Positions 13,138 to 25,202 are shown, counted from the stretch's first letter. The stretch is 64,000 nucleotides of DNA from Zanthoxylum bungeanum (GCA_019454045.1 SKCR01006519.1:310001-374000); one strand, 5' to 3'. Made by a program: numbers and translations. Notes: generated from the letters alone by a model not told the origin.

Positions 13138-13141
13138 AGTG

Positions 13142-15153
13142 GCCATTTCCGCATATGGGGGTGTCCATCACATGTGCTGAAGAATAAGACTACTAAGTTG
13201 GGCCCTCGTTCACAGGTTTACCTATTTGTAGGCTATTCTAAGGAGACTAAGGGTGGATTCTTTTATAGCCCTGAAGACAACAAAGTGTTTGTATCGACAA
13301 ATGCTACTTTTCTAGAGGATGACTATATGAGGGAGTTTAAACATCGTAGTAAATTGTTACTCGGGAAGTTACTTTCTGGTTCTACCAGCATGCTATCGTC
13401 AACAATAGTTGATAAACACATAGCACCTTCGACATCTTAGCATCAAATGTAAGTTTGTCAGAATGATCTACCACTTAGACGCAGTGGGAGGGTTGCACGA
13501 CAACCTGATCGCTATCTAGGAGTTGGAGAGGCACAAGTTGTTGCTTCAAGTAATGGGGTAGATGATCCATTGACCTATCGTAATGCAATGGATGATTCTG
13601 ATAAAGAGGAATGGCTCAAAGCCATGAACCTCGAGATGGATTCAATGTACTCCAACTCAGTTTAGGAACTTATAGACCAACCTGATGAGGTAAAACCTAT
13701 AGGTTGCAATGGGATCTACAAGAGAAATATGGGAGCATATGGGAAGGTTTTAGACCTTCATGGCTAGGCTAGTGGCCAATGGTTATACCTAGAAAGATGG
13801 AGTTGACTATGAGGAAACTTTCTCACCAGTAGCCATGCTAAAATCCATATGCACTCTCTTGTCCATTGATGCATATTATGACTATGAGATTTGCAAATGG
13901 ACGTCAAGACTACATTCTTAGATGGAAATCTTGATGAGTGTATCTATATGGTACAACCAGAAGGGTTCATAGCCCAAGGTCAAGAGCAAAAGGTTTGTAA
14001 GCTGTAAAGGTCCATTTATGGACTCAAGCAAGCATCTCGATCTTGGAACATAAGATTTGATACCACGATCAAGTATTATGATTTTGAGCAGAATGTTGAT
14101 GAGCTTGTGTATACAAGTGTATCATTGACGAGAAGGTGGGTTTTCTCATTTTATACGTCGATGATATTTTACTAATCAGAAATGATGTATAGATATTATC
14201 GGACGTGAAAATCTGGCTAACTAATCAATTCCAAATGAAAGATTTAGAAGAGGCCATTTATGTTCTTGGGATCTAGATTCTTCGAGATTGTAAGAAACGA
14301 CTGTTAATTATGACTCATGCATCCTACATCTATAAGATTCTTGTGCGATTTGGGATGCAGAATTCCAAGAAAGGTGATTTGCCTTATCACATGGAATTCA
14401 TTTGTCGAATGAACAGTCTCCTAAGACACCTCAAGGAGTTGAGGAAATTAGACATATCTCAAATGCCTCAGCAATTGGTAGTCTCATATAGTCCATGTTA
14501 TACAGGAGACCAGACATCTGCTTTACAGTGGGAGTAGTCGCTAGTTTTCAGTATAACCCAAGATTGGATCATTATTCGGTTGTGAAACACATTCTCAAGT
14601 ATCTTAAGAGAATGAGAAATTATATGCTTGTTTATTTCGATGAGGATATGATCCTAAGGGGATATACGGACTCTAATTTTCATATGGATGTCGATTCTAA
14701 GAAATCAATATCTGGATCAGTGTTTATCCTAGGTGGTAGGGCCCTTGTATGGTAGAGTATAAAGCAATCTTGTATTGCTGACTCCACCATGGAGGCTGAG
14801 TGTGTAGCAGCTTATGAAGCAACTAAGGAAGCATTCTAGCTCCGAAAGTTCTTGGGAGATCTGGAAGTTATTCTAGATGTGGATAAACCACTCACACTTT
14901 ATTACGATAATAGTGGTGCAATGTCAAATTCAAAGGAACCAAGAAGCCACAATAGGGGAAATCATATAAAGAGAAAATATCATCTCATCAGAGATATCGT
15001 ACAGAGATGAGACGTTTATGTCACGAAGATTGCATCCGCAGAGAACCTGGTTGTTCCGTTTACAAAGACCTTGTCGGCTAAAGTGTTTGAAGGTCGCCTA
15101 GATGGTATAAGATTATGTGACATGTCTCATTTGCTCTAGTGCAAGTGGGAGAT
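13142..15153 (+). pseudogene. Ty1/copia pol, 3' part, multiple stops
   Basis: Translation in pieces gives copia domains in order. The end of integrase is at 13142-13440 (HFRIWGCPSHVLK, then VYLFVGYSKETKGGFFY). Reverse transcriptase is at about 13600-14290, including MDVKTTFLDGNLDECIYM, YGLKQASRSW and the catalytic YVDDILL. RNase H is at about 14500-15110 (GYTDSNFHMDVDSKKSISG, then DSTMEAEC). In-frame stops and frame changes occur throughout, so it is dead. The left end abuts the CACTA terminus at 13141; the gag, protease and 5' LTR are absent from the window. It is followed by a polypurine tract and 3' LTR in the same orientation. Confidence 0.85.
15141..15153 (+). other. Polypurine tract of the copia element
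   Basis: GCAAGTGGGAGAT lies directly before TGTTAGGG. AGTGGGAGATTGTTAGGG is the usual junction between copia RNase H and the 3' LTR, the priming site for plus-strand DNA. Confidence 0.8.
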
Positions 15154-17325
15154 TGTTAGGGTATATGCCCTAGAGCTTCGTGTAATGTAAACAAAATTAT
15201 ATTTTATGAAATAAAATTATGTATTATTAATTTATCAAAGTGTTTGTTTAATATCGCATATTGTAAATTTTCTTGTTTACCTTAGATTACTCATATGCCT
15301 TCAGACTTGGTGTATGAGTGTCATACATAAGAGGATTTAAGTATGATGTTAGTAATCTAAAATAGTTCATAGAGAGCAAATAAAATGGGTACTTTGTTTG
15401 CGGTTTATCTATAGCTGCGGCCCATTCTATAATTATATGGTGACATTGATCCGGGATTGTTCATGTGGAGACATGATAATGGAGGCACATTATATGATGC
15501 GATCATATAGGACTGGACCTAAATAGAAATGAGTTTTTTATAACATCCGTTAAATAAAGAAATTTATTTCAATCTACTACATGGTCATATATGGATTGAT
15601 CTTAATCATGAGTGTACTCATGCATGGCAGGATATGTCCTTTGATTTACAAATGTAAGGTTGGTGTTGCAATCCCGACCAATAACTACGTACTTTGGGGA
15701 CATGATTTGGTGTGTAGCTGATTTATTTAAATATAGAGTTCACCCCTTCTTGTGAGAAGTATGAGAGTATCTTCATTAAGGGTTGATTCAGTACTTGAAC
15801 GATTAAAGCGCTCAAGTTTTTCTATTACAAATAGAAAGATTAACATTCATAATGGTTATGAATAAATAGTTCATTATAGAATCAATGGTACTTAAGGTAA
15901 AAAAATAATTATAGGGGTATAACGAACATTATGACCTGCCTCTTATTATGAGATACTCGTGAAGGGCCAATCCGTATGTAATGACTATATCGATGGACAC
16001 CGACGTAGTTCAGCTTATTTTATCTATCTACGTCAACGATAGTGCAGCTTCAAATGTTTAGTGTAATAACCTGAAGTTAATAATTCGGAACATTTAGTTA
16101 AGAGTTTAATTAATATTCCGACATTATTAGACTCGGAACCGTAGGTCCATTTGGTCAACGTGCTAACTCGATATACTGTAGCAGATTAAATATAATTGGA
16201 TAGTCCAATTATATACTCACATATGTATAATATATATTATTAATGTTATTAATAATATTAATTTTATCACACTTAAAACTATATGTTAAGTTTAATATAT
16301 ATATTTTATAATTATATGATAGTTAATTACATCTCATTATAATTATATAATAGTTAATTACATGTCATTAAATTATATATGATATAATTTAATAAAGGTT
16401 AAATTTGAAATTTCTAAATATTGGTTTTGGAAACACTTGGATTGGTTTTGGAAGTTACACCTTTTAAAATATGATAACTCTTTATTTTTGTAACATCTTT
16501 TGAATTATGGGAATTAAAAATTTGTTGTTAAAAAATTTTGAAAAATCAAGAGTGGTGGCCGAAAATTGACTAAGATGAAAGAGAAAAATTTTGTTTTATT
16601 TTATAAATAAAACCCTAGGTATGTAAAGAAAATTGGATTTTCTTTTTTGCCTAATCTAAAGCATTTCTAACCCTAGCCACATTCACTTTGTTCTAAGCAT
16701 TCTCTCAAGTGTTGAGAAAAGAAAATTAGAGAAAAACAAAACCAAAACCTTAAACCTCTGTGTGACATTTTAATCTCTAAAGTGTTTGGAGATAATATAT
16801 AGTGAGTATAGCCCACCATATTTTCTGTTGGTGACGAGATATAGCACGAAATGTTATTTGGTGTCGAACCAAATTTACCATCTTGTTCTAATCTACATAC
16901 CACATGGCAGTGAGCAGTGAGCAGATTTTGCTCATTACCGCTACCAAAATTTTGTAATAGGGCTCGATTCGAATTCCTTTTGATCCAGAATTTTTAGGGA
17001 ACATATAGGGGTATTTTAGGACTGTGTTGGGGCTGATTTTAACTGAAAAATCAGACCTGGAACTCAGTGGCAGTTGACGCAAACAAGGGCTGATTTGGGC
17101 AGTGAGCTGGGTGCATTTCGGGTCCAAAATAGTCCAGATTTACACTGATATTCTTGGGCTGTTCGAGGGCTATTCCGGGGCTGAACTTTTGTTAAAAACG
17201 GAAGCAAAATTTCAATGGGAGAGCTGGTCAGATTCGGCCTTAAGAAGAGAATGGCAGAAAAAAATTTCTAGTCCAATCCCGGAAGCCTAACGTGTTTCCA
17301 CTGCATTAGGACAGTGGTTCCTACA
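15154..17325 (+). mobile_element. Copia 3' LTR (family B, 2.2 kb)
   Basis: It begins TGTTAGGGTATATGCCCTAG after the polypurine tract and ends GGTTCCTACA. Relatives of the same family lie at 56680-60769 (same strand), 57249-59234 (inverted) and 21090-21545 (fragment), which supports both ends. No coding capacity is evident. Confidence 0.8.
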
Positions 17326-18288
17326 AACAAGCCATAACAATTAAATCCTAATTGCTTTATGTAAGACACACTGAAGTTTATCCACAAGCCCGCAACTCAC
17401 AATTCCCCCATGTGTTTCATGCAACGATAATTACTAGCGGATACCACTTAGCGTAACTACCCTTGTGTGTGTTGGCAGTTACCAACAAGCATCCCACGAA
17501 CTGCTCACACATGCTAACCGTTCAGTATGTCGTTCCCCATTTTCTCAAGCAAACAGATTAGGGAGCTGACACTAGCCCTATACCACATTCCACAGTTAAA
17601 ACTCTTGCTTTTGAATTAAAGCCACTTCTTCCTCACCTCCAAATTGAGGGTAATGGGATACCAAATTGCTAATATCAAATGTATAAGCCTTTCGGTGTGT
17701 ATGTATAAGATTCTTGTGGAGGAGAACCATAGTCCAAGGGTGGAACATCAAATGTGCTTAAATTCGCATATTCAAGAAGTAGCTGAAAAGGGATATTGTG
17801 AAACTGTTGCATATGGGGAATATTTATCTAACCTATCCAATGTGTACTTAAGAAAGAAGGTGTATGACTAAGGAGAACTAATCTTAACTAGGATGTGTAA
17901 TGGGTGGAGAGTATGCATTAAATATTGAAAGTTGAAGGAATGACCTCTTTCCCTTGCCATTTATAGATCAAATGTCGCGAACCGTATGCATTTACTTCTT
18001 GGATTATTATTCGGGATTATTTTTCTCTCTGTTTCGATTTAACTAGAAGACATATTATTCATTGATTGGATGATGATTCATTTTTCTCCATTATCATGGT
18101 TATACAGAAATTATGACCACTGTTTATTACACATTATGTAATTATGGGGAAAACAAACGAGCTTGCACAAACCACAAAACCACACACACAGCACCACTGG
18201 TTTGCCTATGGCAGGATTCACGTGCAGTAGATTAATTTATTGAAGTGCAAAAGCAAAAGGAAAATTAAAATTGAAGATGTCCAGGTAA
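17326..18288. other. Intergenic DNA downstream of the VWA gene
   Basis: No gene recognised. 17326-17330 (AACAA) would be the target-duplication half of the copia LTR. An open frame at 17644-17871 has no family resemblance. The last part should hold the 3' UTR of the minus-strand gene that ends at 18289. Confidence 0.4.
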
Positions 18289-20252
18289 TCAAAGGCCTCT
18301 GTTAATTATTTTGTCAATGGCTTGGAGAGCTTGAATAGCTGCCTGAATATAGAAGCTAATAGGTCCAGCGATGGGAGCAAGGGGATTGGCAGCGAGTTCT
18401 TCCTTCACATCCTCATCGGCTGAGGGTAGTGGCTTACTGGGATTCTCATCAAACGACTTGGCTTGCTCAAGGTATTTGTCCATACGTGGAGTGGCAAATA
18501 GCCTCAGGCTTTCCAAATCACCTCTCGCAGCGAAACGCTGGCGATCATGGGACGTCTCAGAGGAGAGTGCAAAAGGACGCCCTTGCTTCTCGTAGATTTC
18601 TTGTGATTTCATCAATTTCAAGAGCTGTTGCAGCTCGATCCTTAGCATCTCAACCAACGGATTAGACGCATCAACTACATCCTCCAACGAGTTCTGTGCT
18701 TCAACGAGCTTGTCCCGAGCATCCTCCAGCTTACTGCCGTCAGCCATGACTCTCGCTTCTTTTATCATTTTCGCAGTCCGGAGACGGGTCTCCTCGGTTA
18801 TCACCTCCGGCTTCTCTTCCTGATCTGTAGATGAGCCGGTGCGGCGTACAGTAAGGGTCGCAGGAGGAGCCTCGAACAGTCTTCCCCCAGTGCTGCATAT
18901 GCATACATATTCCATGATATATATTAATTCATCAAACAGATAAGTAAGAGGTTATATATAATTTAGTATAAAAATACTGGCATTTAGTACTTGTATTTGT
19001 AAGTAATCTCGAGAACATCTGCTCCACGCTCATTGTCAACAACTGGGAGAAGAAGGTCCACTATGACCTTGCGCACCTCTTTGCAGTAGAGATCTCCAAA
19101 TGTAACAGTTACAGAGCCAGCGGCATCGTCCTTGGTTTGAGGATAGCTTCCCGCCGACACCTGCTCAATTGTCGATTCGTCCTCTATTTGTGCCACTGTC
19201 AGCTTTAGGTCCTGAACAACAACAGTGAGAAGCCCAGCCAAACACTGAGAAAAAGCCAGGCTCAAGTTATCCGTGTTTTGAACATCAGAGAACGTTCCTC
19301 CCATGCTATTATCTGCGATAGCCTTGAGCACCTATTAAATTAAATCACAAGTACAAACATAATTAGAAACTTAATTACTGCTGAACATATATTAATATAT
19401 AAATATAGTTAAAAGGGGAAATTGCAACGTACCCTCGGTTCGTGATTTATGCCAAAACCGAATGTGTATACGGGCACATTGCCAACTGGTACCTGCGCAG
19501 CATCACCACCTGCGTTCTGCTCACCATCAGACATAAGCATGATGCCAATCACACGCCCACCGTTAAGACTACGGTCATTGAGCACTTTTAAACCAGTTTG
19601 AAGGCCAGCAGTGATGTTCGTTGCACCGTCGGCATTTAAACCATTGATTAGATTTTCGAGCTCCGTTTGAGAGTTTTCAGTGACCTGACGCAAGGGGCAC
19701 AACCTATTGGCAGCTGCGGAGAATGTGACAACCGACAGACGATCAATGGGGCTAAGCTTCTTAATCACAAATAGCATGGCTGTCTTCACTTTTGCTAACT
19801 TCTCTCCCTGCATGCTTCCGCTTACATCTAGTACGGCCACAAGATCCAATCCGGGTCTGTCATTACTGGAATCACCCCCAGTGAGCTCCAGCATCACTTT
19901 GAGTTTGGTTTCATCAAGTGGTGCCATGTTATTGTTTCTACTTACCAGCTGTACCCTTCCCGGCACTATTGGTATTGGTCTTGACCCTGCAATATGGCAT
20001 TCCAAAGGCAAACACATTTTAGCCAACTATTCCAGGTTAGCATATAATTTTAAGAACCACAATTAGCTAAGCCAAGAACCATAACATGGCTAAAGCATTT
20101 CAAAAAGAAAAAGAAAAAAAAAATTGAGTGGTTAGAATGAAGAAAGAAACCATAAAAACGCTCATTGATATGATATATCGGTAATAGAGAAATGAATCAA
20201 AGCATAAACCTGAGTCTTGAGAAACAATCTGCTCATCGTCATTGAAACTCAT
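18289..20252 (-). CDS. VWFA-domain protein, WAV3-like but lacking RING
   Basis: Four exons on the minus strand, each junction GT-AG and in frame: 20252-20210, 19986-19433, 19331-18991, 18892-18289, giving 499 codons plus stop. The ATG at 20252 was chosen because exon 1 (MSFNDDEQIVSQDSG) joins in frame to exon 2; FNDDE just before the VWA domain resembles plant WAV3/EDA40 proteins. The VWA domain occupies about residues 60-240. Its metal-ion-dependent adhesion motif DVSGS is at about 68-72, followed by SAAANRLCPLRQVTEN and DGATNITAGL. The C-terminal part resembles the Vwaint region found after VWA domains, including APPATLTVRRTG. No N-terminal C3HC4 RING is present, so ubiquitin-ligase activity is not expected; a protein-binding role is inference. 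No stop or frameshift was found. A Mutator-like MITE lies 113 bp upstream of the ATG. Confidence 0.85.
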
Positions 20253-20364
20253 TTTGTCGAAATCTGATACCCACTACTGTAACTGGATTTGATAAATTTT
20301 CTTGAATGGCTTACTCACACCTCATCCCTTCCAATATATGTACCCGGCCAGGGCAATAACTCAA

Positions 20365-20548
20365 GGGTCATGCTAACGAGTGCCCTAAGGTATTTGTTAA
20401 GGATCTATTTTTGGAAACTTTTCATATCATTTTTTATGGAAAATGTAAAAAATTGTCAAAACATTAATTATTTTTTCCGTTTTTCCATAAAAATTTTCCT
20501 AAAATAGATCCTTAACGAATACCCTAAGAGCACTCGTTAGCATTTCCC
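20365..20548. mobile_element. Mutator-like MITE with 9-bp target duplication
   Basis: Long terminal inverted repeats of about 45-60 bp face each other: the left starts GGGTCATGCTAACGAGTGCC and the right, inverted, starts GGGAAATGCTAACGAGTGCT. Flanks are ATAACTCAA (20356-20364) and ATAACTTAA (20549-20557), a 9-bp duplication with one mismatch, the Mutator-superfamily size. There is no coding capacity. It sits in the promoter region of the VWA gene. Confidence 0.85.
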
Positions 20549-20557
20549 ATAACTTAA

Positions 20558-21089
20558 TTAGTTTTTGGCTTTTCGGATGTCTAATAAATATTTTATAATT
20601 TTTTTTATTACAATATAAATCTATAAATATATAATCTCAAATTTATTAGAATATTAAATTCAAATATTTTATAATATATCCAAACATTTACATCGAAATA
20701 TCTATTTCTCACACACTGCTTGTAAAGAGAGTCGAGACAAACTTACACTGGGCCACGAGCCTAGTGGTAATATTTTATATTTAAACAATAATAAAAGAAC
20801 ATGTCTCTCTTTTAATGTTATAATTATCCATGCATGTGATTCGTCTAATAATTTAGTGCAATTAAGTCCCTCATTAACGTGGCCAGGTCATCTTAGTTCT
20901 GTAAAGTCTTCTGTCGTTTTTGGATCAATATGGGTAGGGAGGAGTTCCTTTAAAGTCTTCGTACTTTGAGTATATGATTTGGTATGTGAATGAGAATAAT
21001 TTTATTAAAATATGAAATTTACTGAGAATATTTTTATTAAAATATGAAATTTACTCATTATTTTAAAAAATATATGAGTATTTTTTTTA
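20558..21089. other. AT-rich intergenic DNA
   Basis: I see no gene, clear repeat boundary or regulatory motif that can be supported here. Confidence 0.3.
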
Positions 21090-21545
21090 AAGGTTGTTTT
21101 GGTACTTGAATGGTTGAAGTGTTTAAGTTTTTCTATTACGAATAAAAAAATTAATATTCATAAAAATTATGAATAAATCTTTTCTTAAAGAATCAACAGT
21201 ACTTAAATCATAAAATAATTAGAGGATATAACATATATTATGACTCGTCTCTAATTATAAGATACTCGTGGAGGGTTAATATATATGTAATGATTATATC
21301 GATGGATACCAATGTATTTCGGCTTATAAAAAATATCTACAACAACGATAGTGTATATTTAGGTTTTTAGTGAAATAACTTAAAGTTAATAATTTATAAT
21401 ATTTAGTTAAAGAGTTTTAAATAATATTCCAGGATTACTAGAGCTCGCAACTATAGGTCAATTGGTCCCCGTACTAACTCGATATATCATAACAAATCAT
21501 ATAATAATTGGATTGTCAAATTATAAACTCACAGGCATATTATTT
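21090..21545 (+). mobile_element. Degenerate fragment of copia LTR family B
   Basis: It runs parallel to 15775-16225 with many substitutions and small gaps, including the words for an adenine-rich stretch after TTTAAGTTTTTCTATTACGA and the later TTGGTCCCCGTACTAACTCG. Neither LTR end is present. Confidence 0.7.
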
Positions 21546-21951
21546 TGTTATGCTAAAATTATGAATATGATTAGTAATTATTATCATGAAAATTATATTA
21601 AATAAATTTTTCAAGAATTTATGATCATGAGATAATCATAACACATATTTGAATCAATTTTTTTTTCTTTTATGTTGGGATGTGACCATTCGACTTCCAC
21701 ATCCATCACTCAAACTCACGACATCCATGGATATGTGTAAAAAGTGGGGTTGCAAAAGCCAAGCCATCAACATGTGCGGCTTATTAATTTGTCGAAGAAT
21801 ACGAAGGGTCACAGCGTGTGCAACAATTGCCAATTGCTAAAAGGCGTAAAGATACACCCTACATTTTATTAAGATACACAGTATTAAGTTTCTAAGCAAC
21901 GATGTATAGGCACTAATTTTAATTTTTTTTTTTAACATCTACTAATTATTA

Positions 21952-23517
21952 CTCTATAAATTTATAAATTAAATTTACATTTTAAAACAAGAACGTTAAA
22001 CCCGTAAAAAGACCCATTAAACATCTATTATTCCGTATATTTTGCCATAACAATCACAATTTATACAAAAATTTCAAATATTTAAAAGGTATTTGATTAC
22101 TTTTTATAGTCTAAGGAAAGGGAAAAAAAGAAGAAAGAAAATAAGAAGTATACAAATAATTTGAGTTGATGATTGTGGAGCCATGAGTGCTTCATTAAGT
22201 CGGATTTACATTTTATTAAGATACACAATTAGTGCTTCATTAAAAGTGGGATTTTTTTTTTATATAAGTATTAAAATATATTTTATTTACATATATATAA
22301 TTATAAATAATAATTTGAATATAATAAACTTAAATGTGTAATGGGGAAGGAACCTCATCATTTTTCCCGAATATGAAATGGATATTAAATTTTTCTCATT
22401 CCCGTCTCCAACATTAATTTTTTCAATTTTTCATCATTGATCTCCTCCTTAATTAGAAAGGGTCCCCAAAAATCCTCGTCCCTTCAGAGATTTCTGCCGT
22501 ATGAAGATATCAATATCCATATGATTCGTGCTATTAATAAATATAAAAAATTATATGTATATACAATATTTAATTTAACAACATTCCTAAGGGATATTTT
22601 TTTATTAAGATACACGGTATTAAGTTACTAAACAACAAAATATAGGCACTAAATTTTATTTATAGTGGTTTTTCACCCTAAAATAGGTATTAAATTTTTC
22701 ATATTCTCGTTCTCAATATTAATTTTTTTAATTTGTCATCAATTTTGAGGATTTCTGCTGTATGAATTTTTATTTGTCAACTTGTTGAGCTAATAAATAT
22801 TAAAAAATTATATGTATATACAATATTTAAATACGCCCCTTTGAAAAATGAGTCACAAGTGTGAAACAGAGAGAAAAGTCAGGAAGCATACGGGACTTTT
22901 TTAGCCTTGGATGCTCCCCGAATGGAACAAGTTATTATGTACTAATAAAAGCAAAATGTAGCCAGATAAGACATCTTTGTAGTTTGTACTCACTCTCTTT
23001 CAACTTTTTAATTACTGGATAAGGTGTTCATTACCTCCACTTCTCAAATGGGGCCCACGGCTTTAATGTTGAACTGCTATCATTTTCCTATTATTCTATG
23101 GGTTCCCATTACAATTACAATTACAATTAAAATTAATATAGTATTTATACAATACCAAAGCCCACGCCTCTCACGTGAAAGTGGCTCCACCTTTCATTAA
23201 TTGCATTTTTTAAATAAATTCAACTGTGACAAAACATGTCACATGCTTCTTGTCAAGTGGGGCCGGCCGATATTGTTTTGGTCATGTCACAATTTCTTTA
23301 ATTTTTAAACAAATAAGATTAAATAATTTAGTTCGAAACCGTCTCCCAAGTAATTAATATTATCATATAAATAATTAATTACTTGTTTCCATAATTAATA
23401 TTATTGATTATCAAGTGCCCAACAAATCATATTCGGATTCGGGACTCTCCAACGTGATGTGCATGTGATCATGAGTCCTGATATTAACATTAATTTAATT
23501 TCAACCAAAGTACAGTA
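21952..23517 (+). repeat. Left arm of a 1.55-kb inverted repeat
   Basis: Read in reverse complement, this segment matches 38708-40248 nearly end to end with small indels. Matched landmarks include GGGGCCGGCCGATATTG on this side and its inverse near 38950, and the CACGTGA region near 23170 and 39045. The left edge coincides with position 40248 on the other arm. It contains the inverted copy of a promoter-like segment also found near 41.6 and 48.0 kb. No coding sequence recognised. Confidence 0.85.
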
Positions 23518-24169
23518 GGCGGTAGAAAAGTTTGTCAATAATTAATCCAGATCTAATTAATTATTAATCTTTAAATTACAATTCATATATTATAATATAA
23601 GTGAGATTAATCTAAACTTAAATAATAAAAGCTTCACATATTCCCCCAGTAGAAAGAAATTACATACTCATACTGTAATTAAAAAAACATATATTTTTAT
23701 TACTAAATTGAAAATACATTACAGGAAATTAAAACAAACAAGATATTTTCTTCCAAACTCTTATTCAGAATTCAGAGGAAAAGTATGAAAATGAAATGAA
23801 ATGGAAGCTTCAATTTATAGGCAAAAATTACGTACCTGCGTCGCGACGCATCCAGCTGTTTACGAGTGTCGACAGATAAGACAGTGTCGCGACGCACAAG
23901 ACTCTAGCGTCGCAACGCGAAAGCTGTTGCAAACTTTCGGTGCTGATTGTGACGGCGTCGCGACGCGCTTGTGAAATTTCAGTTTTGCCCTTCGAGTTTC
24001 TGAAACAATATTTTACCTATAAAAATAATAAAATACACAATAAAACATATATACAACATAAAATTACATATTATATCACACCAATGCTAAATTAAGGGGA
24101 TTAATGAAAATATAAGTGTGAAATAATTAATTTTCCTTTTAATAAATGTACATTTTTTAGTACTCATCA
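23518..24169 (-). mobile_element. Truncated 3' LTR of a minus-strand gypsy element
   Basis: The right edge TACTCATCA (24169) followed by a pyrimidine tract matches the edge of the intact gypsy LTR at 34923. The body shares words with the other gypsy LTRs (the ATAATAAAAGCTTCACA region compared with about 63575). The outer end is missing where the inverted-repeat arm begins, so a rearrangement removed it. The LTR contains four CpG-rich near-palindromes at 23837-23966. Confidence 0.65.
23837..23966. repeat. Four CpG-rich palindromes inside an LTR
   Basis: GCGTCGCGACGC, a perfect self-complementary 12-mer, occurs at 23838-23849 and 23955-23966. One-change variants lie at 23885-23896 and near 23907. 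They stand out in an AT-rich LTR. Confidence 0.85.
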
Positions 24170-24186
24170 CACTCTCAACCAGCTTA
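24170..24186 (-). other. Polypurine tract of the left gypsy element
   Basis: The plus strand reads CACTCTCAACCAGCTTA immediately after the LTR edge, a decayed counterpart of CACCCCCAAACTTA at 34924-34937. On the element strand this is the polypurine tract before the 3' LTR. Confidence 0.55.
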
Positions 24187-24204
24187 TTAGTAGTCCCTAG
24201 TAAT

Positions 24205-25202
24205 TTAAGCGAAAACGTAAAAAAATAAATTCTTATCCAAGTTAGTAATTGTTTTCTTTCTTTCTAAATTACCAAATAAGTAAATTCTCTTGTACTTTTT
24301 ACCATTCTCCATACACACATAAAATAAGGTATTAATCAATTCATTGTGCCCACAACATTCACAAATCTCGTTGAAAAGAGAGTAATATTTTTGCCATAGA
24401 ATTATATTAGAGTTCACATATTTTGGCAATGAAAGTTTATTTATAAATACAAAAATATTTTTTTTTAAATTCAAGCTCTACAGTTTTACGCGAACAATCA
24501 TTGCTTACTAAGACAAGATGTTTGATTACTGTGTAAAAACTTGATTATTATCAATATTAACTCAAACTCTACCGTTTGACGTGAACAATCATTGCTTACT
24601 GAGGTAAGATGTCTGGTTACTAAGTAAAAACATGGTCAATTATTATTATTCTTTTTAAACTAACTCAAACTCTACCGTTTGACGCGAACAATCACTGCTT
24701 ATTGAGGCAAGATGTCTGGTTACTAAGTAAAAGCATGATTAGTTTGTTTTTTTTTTAATAAAAACACAAAATTCATTGCCTTTAGGTGCTACCCCCAACA
24801 AATTAGAGAACTGAATATTACAAAATTTTCAGTTACAACCCGCAATCATATGTTACCGTGTATATTGATAATACTTGTCAAATGAGCATATGAAGATCAA
24901 ATTTAATCAATTTTATGGAGAAATGATAAATTTAAATAATTTAAAAGGAAATAAATAAAAATAAATCATTACGAATTAAATTGAGTCACGTCTCAGGAGC
25001 GAAAGCTCCTTACACTGCCGGCTCTGAATAACAATTTCACTTTGTTAGTCAAAAATTTATTGTTAGTTTGTGTGTAGTTAAAAACACAAAATAAAATAAA
25101 ATATTTTTTTTACACACAAAATAAAAAAAAAAAGCAAAAAATAAAAAATAAAAAATAAACATAATAATGAAACAAAAAAAAACAAAAAAAAATGTCAACT
25201 AT
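24205..25202 (-). other. Non-coding gypsy segment conserved with the LOG element at 33.2-37.5 kb
   Basis: Blocks at about 24205-24470 and 24800-25030 align with about 35215-35440 and 35790-36000. Shared words include TAAATTACC followed by AATAAGTAAATTCTC, and ACGTCTCAGGAG. The alignment is broken by stops and indels, so no protein is supported. Conservation marks descent from one ancestral element. Confidence 0.6.
24473..24740. repeat. Three tandem units of about 90 bp
   Basis: The phrase CTCTACCGTTTGACGCGAAC and the following AATCATTGCTTACTGAGG recur three times with small changes. The block lies in the non-coding region between polypurine tract and LOG of the left gypsy element. The right gypsy element has a different tandem repeat at the equivalent place (35500-35725). 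Confidence 0.8.

Larger units (their letters stand above)
9440..13141 (-). mobile_element. CACTA (En/Spm) transposon, decayed
   Basis: The right end, read on the minus strand, begins CACTATAAAAATTTTGACC, the diagnostic CACTA start, at 13141. Both flanks carry the subterminal motif TTTAGCGTCGA and its inverse many times (left 9440-9625, right about 12700-13137), as expected for transposase-binding repeats of this superfamily. Between them lie broken minus-strand transposase frames (9901-12172). The left terminus is not certain: a CACTA word exists at 9273 but the adjoining bases do not match the right terminus and no 3-bp target duplication is seen. The right end adjoins copia pol codons directly, so the element inserted into a copia element whose upstream half is missing here. 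Confidence 0.75.

Noticed and set aside
9260..13150. GGCCATTT at both sides of the CACTA element as a target duplication
   Set aside because: CACTA elements make 3-bp duplications, and the left word is not at an element edge. Probably chance.
13837..13845. Functional copia pol
   Set aside because: Stops and frame changes occur in every domain.
20026..20028. ATG at 20026 as start of the VWA protein
   Set aside because: It lies in intron 1. The spliced model from 20252 gives a conserved FNDDE segment and clean junctions.
24205..24474. 89-codon minus-strand frame as a second captured gene
   Set aside because: The homologous region at about 35215-35440 does not keep the frame; conservation looks like non-coding element DNA.
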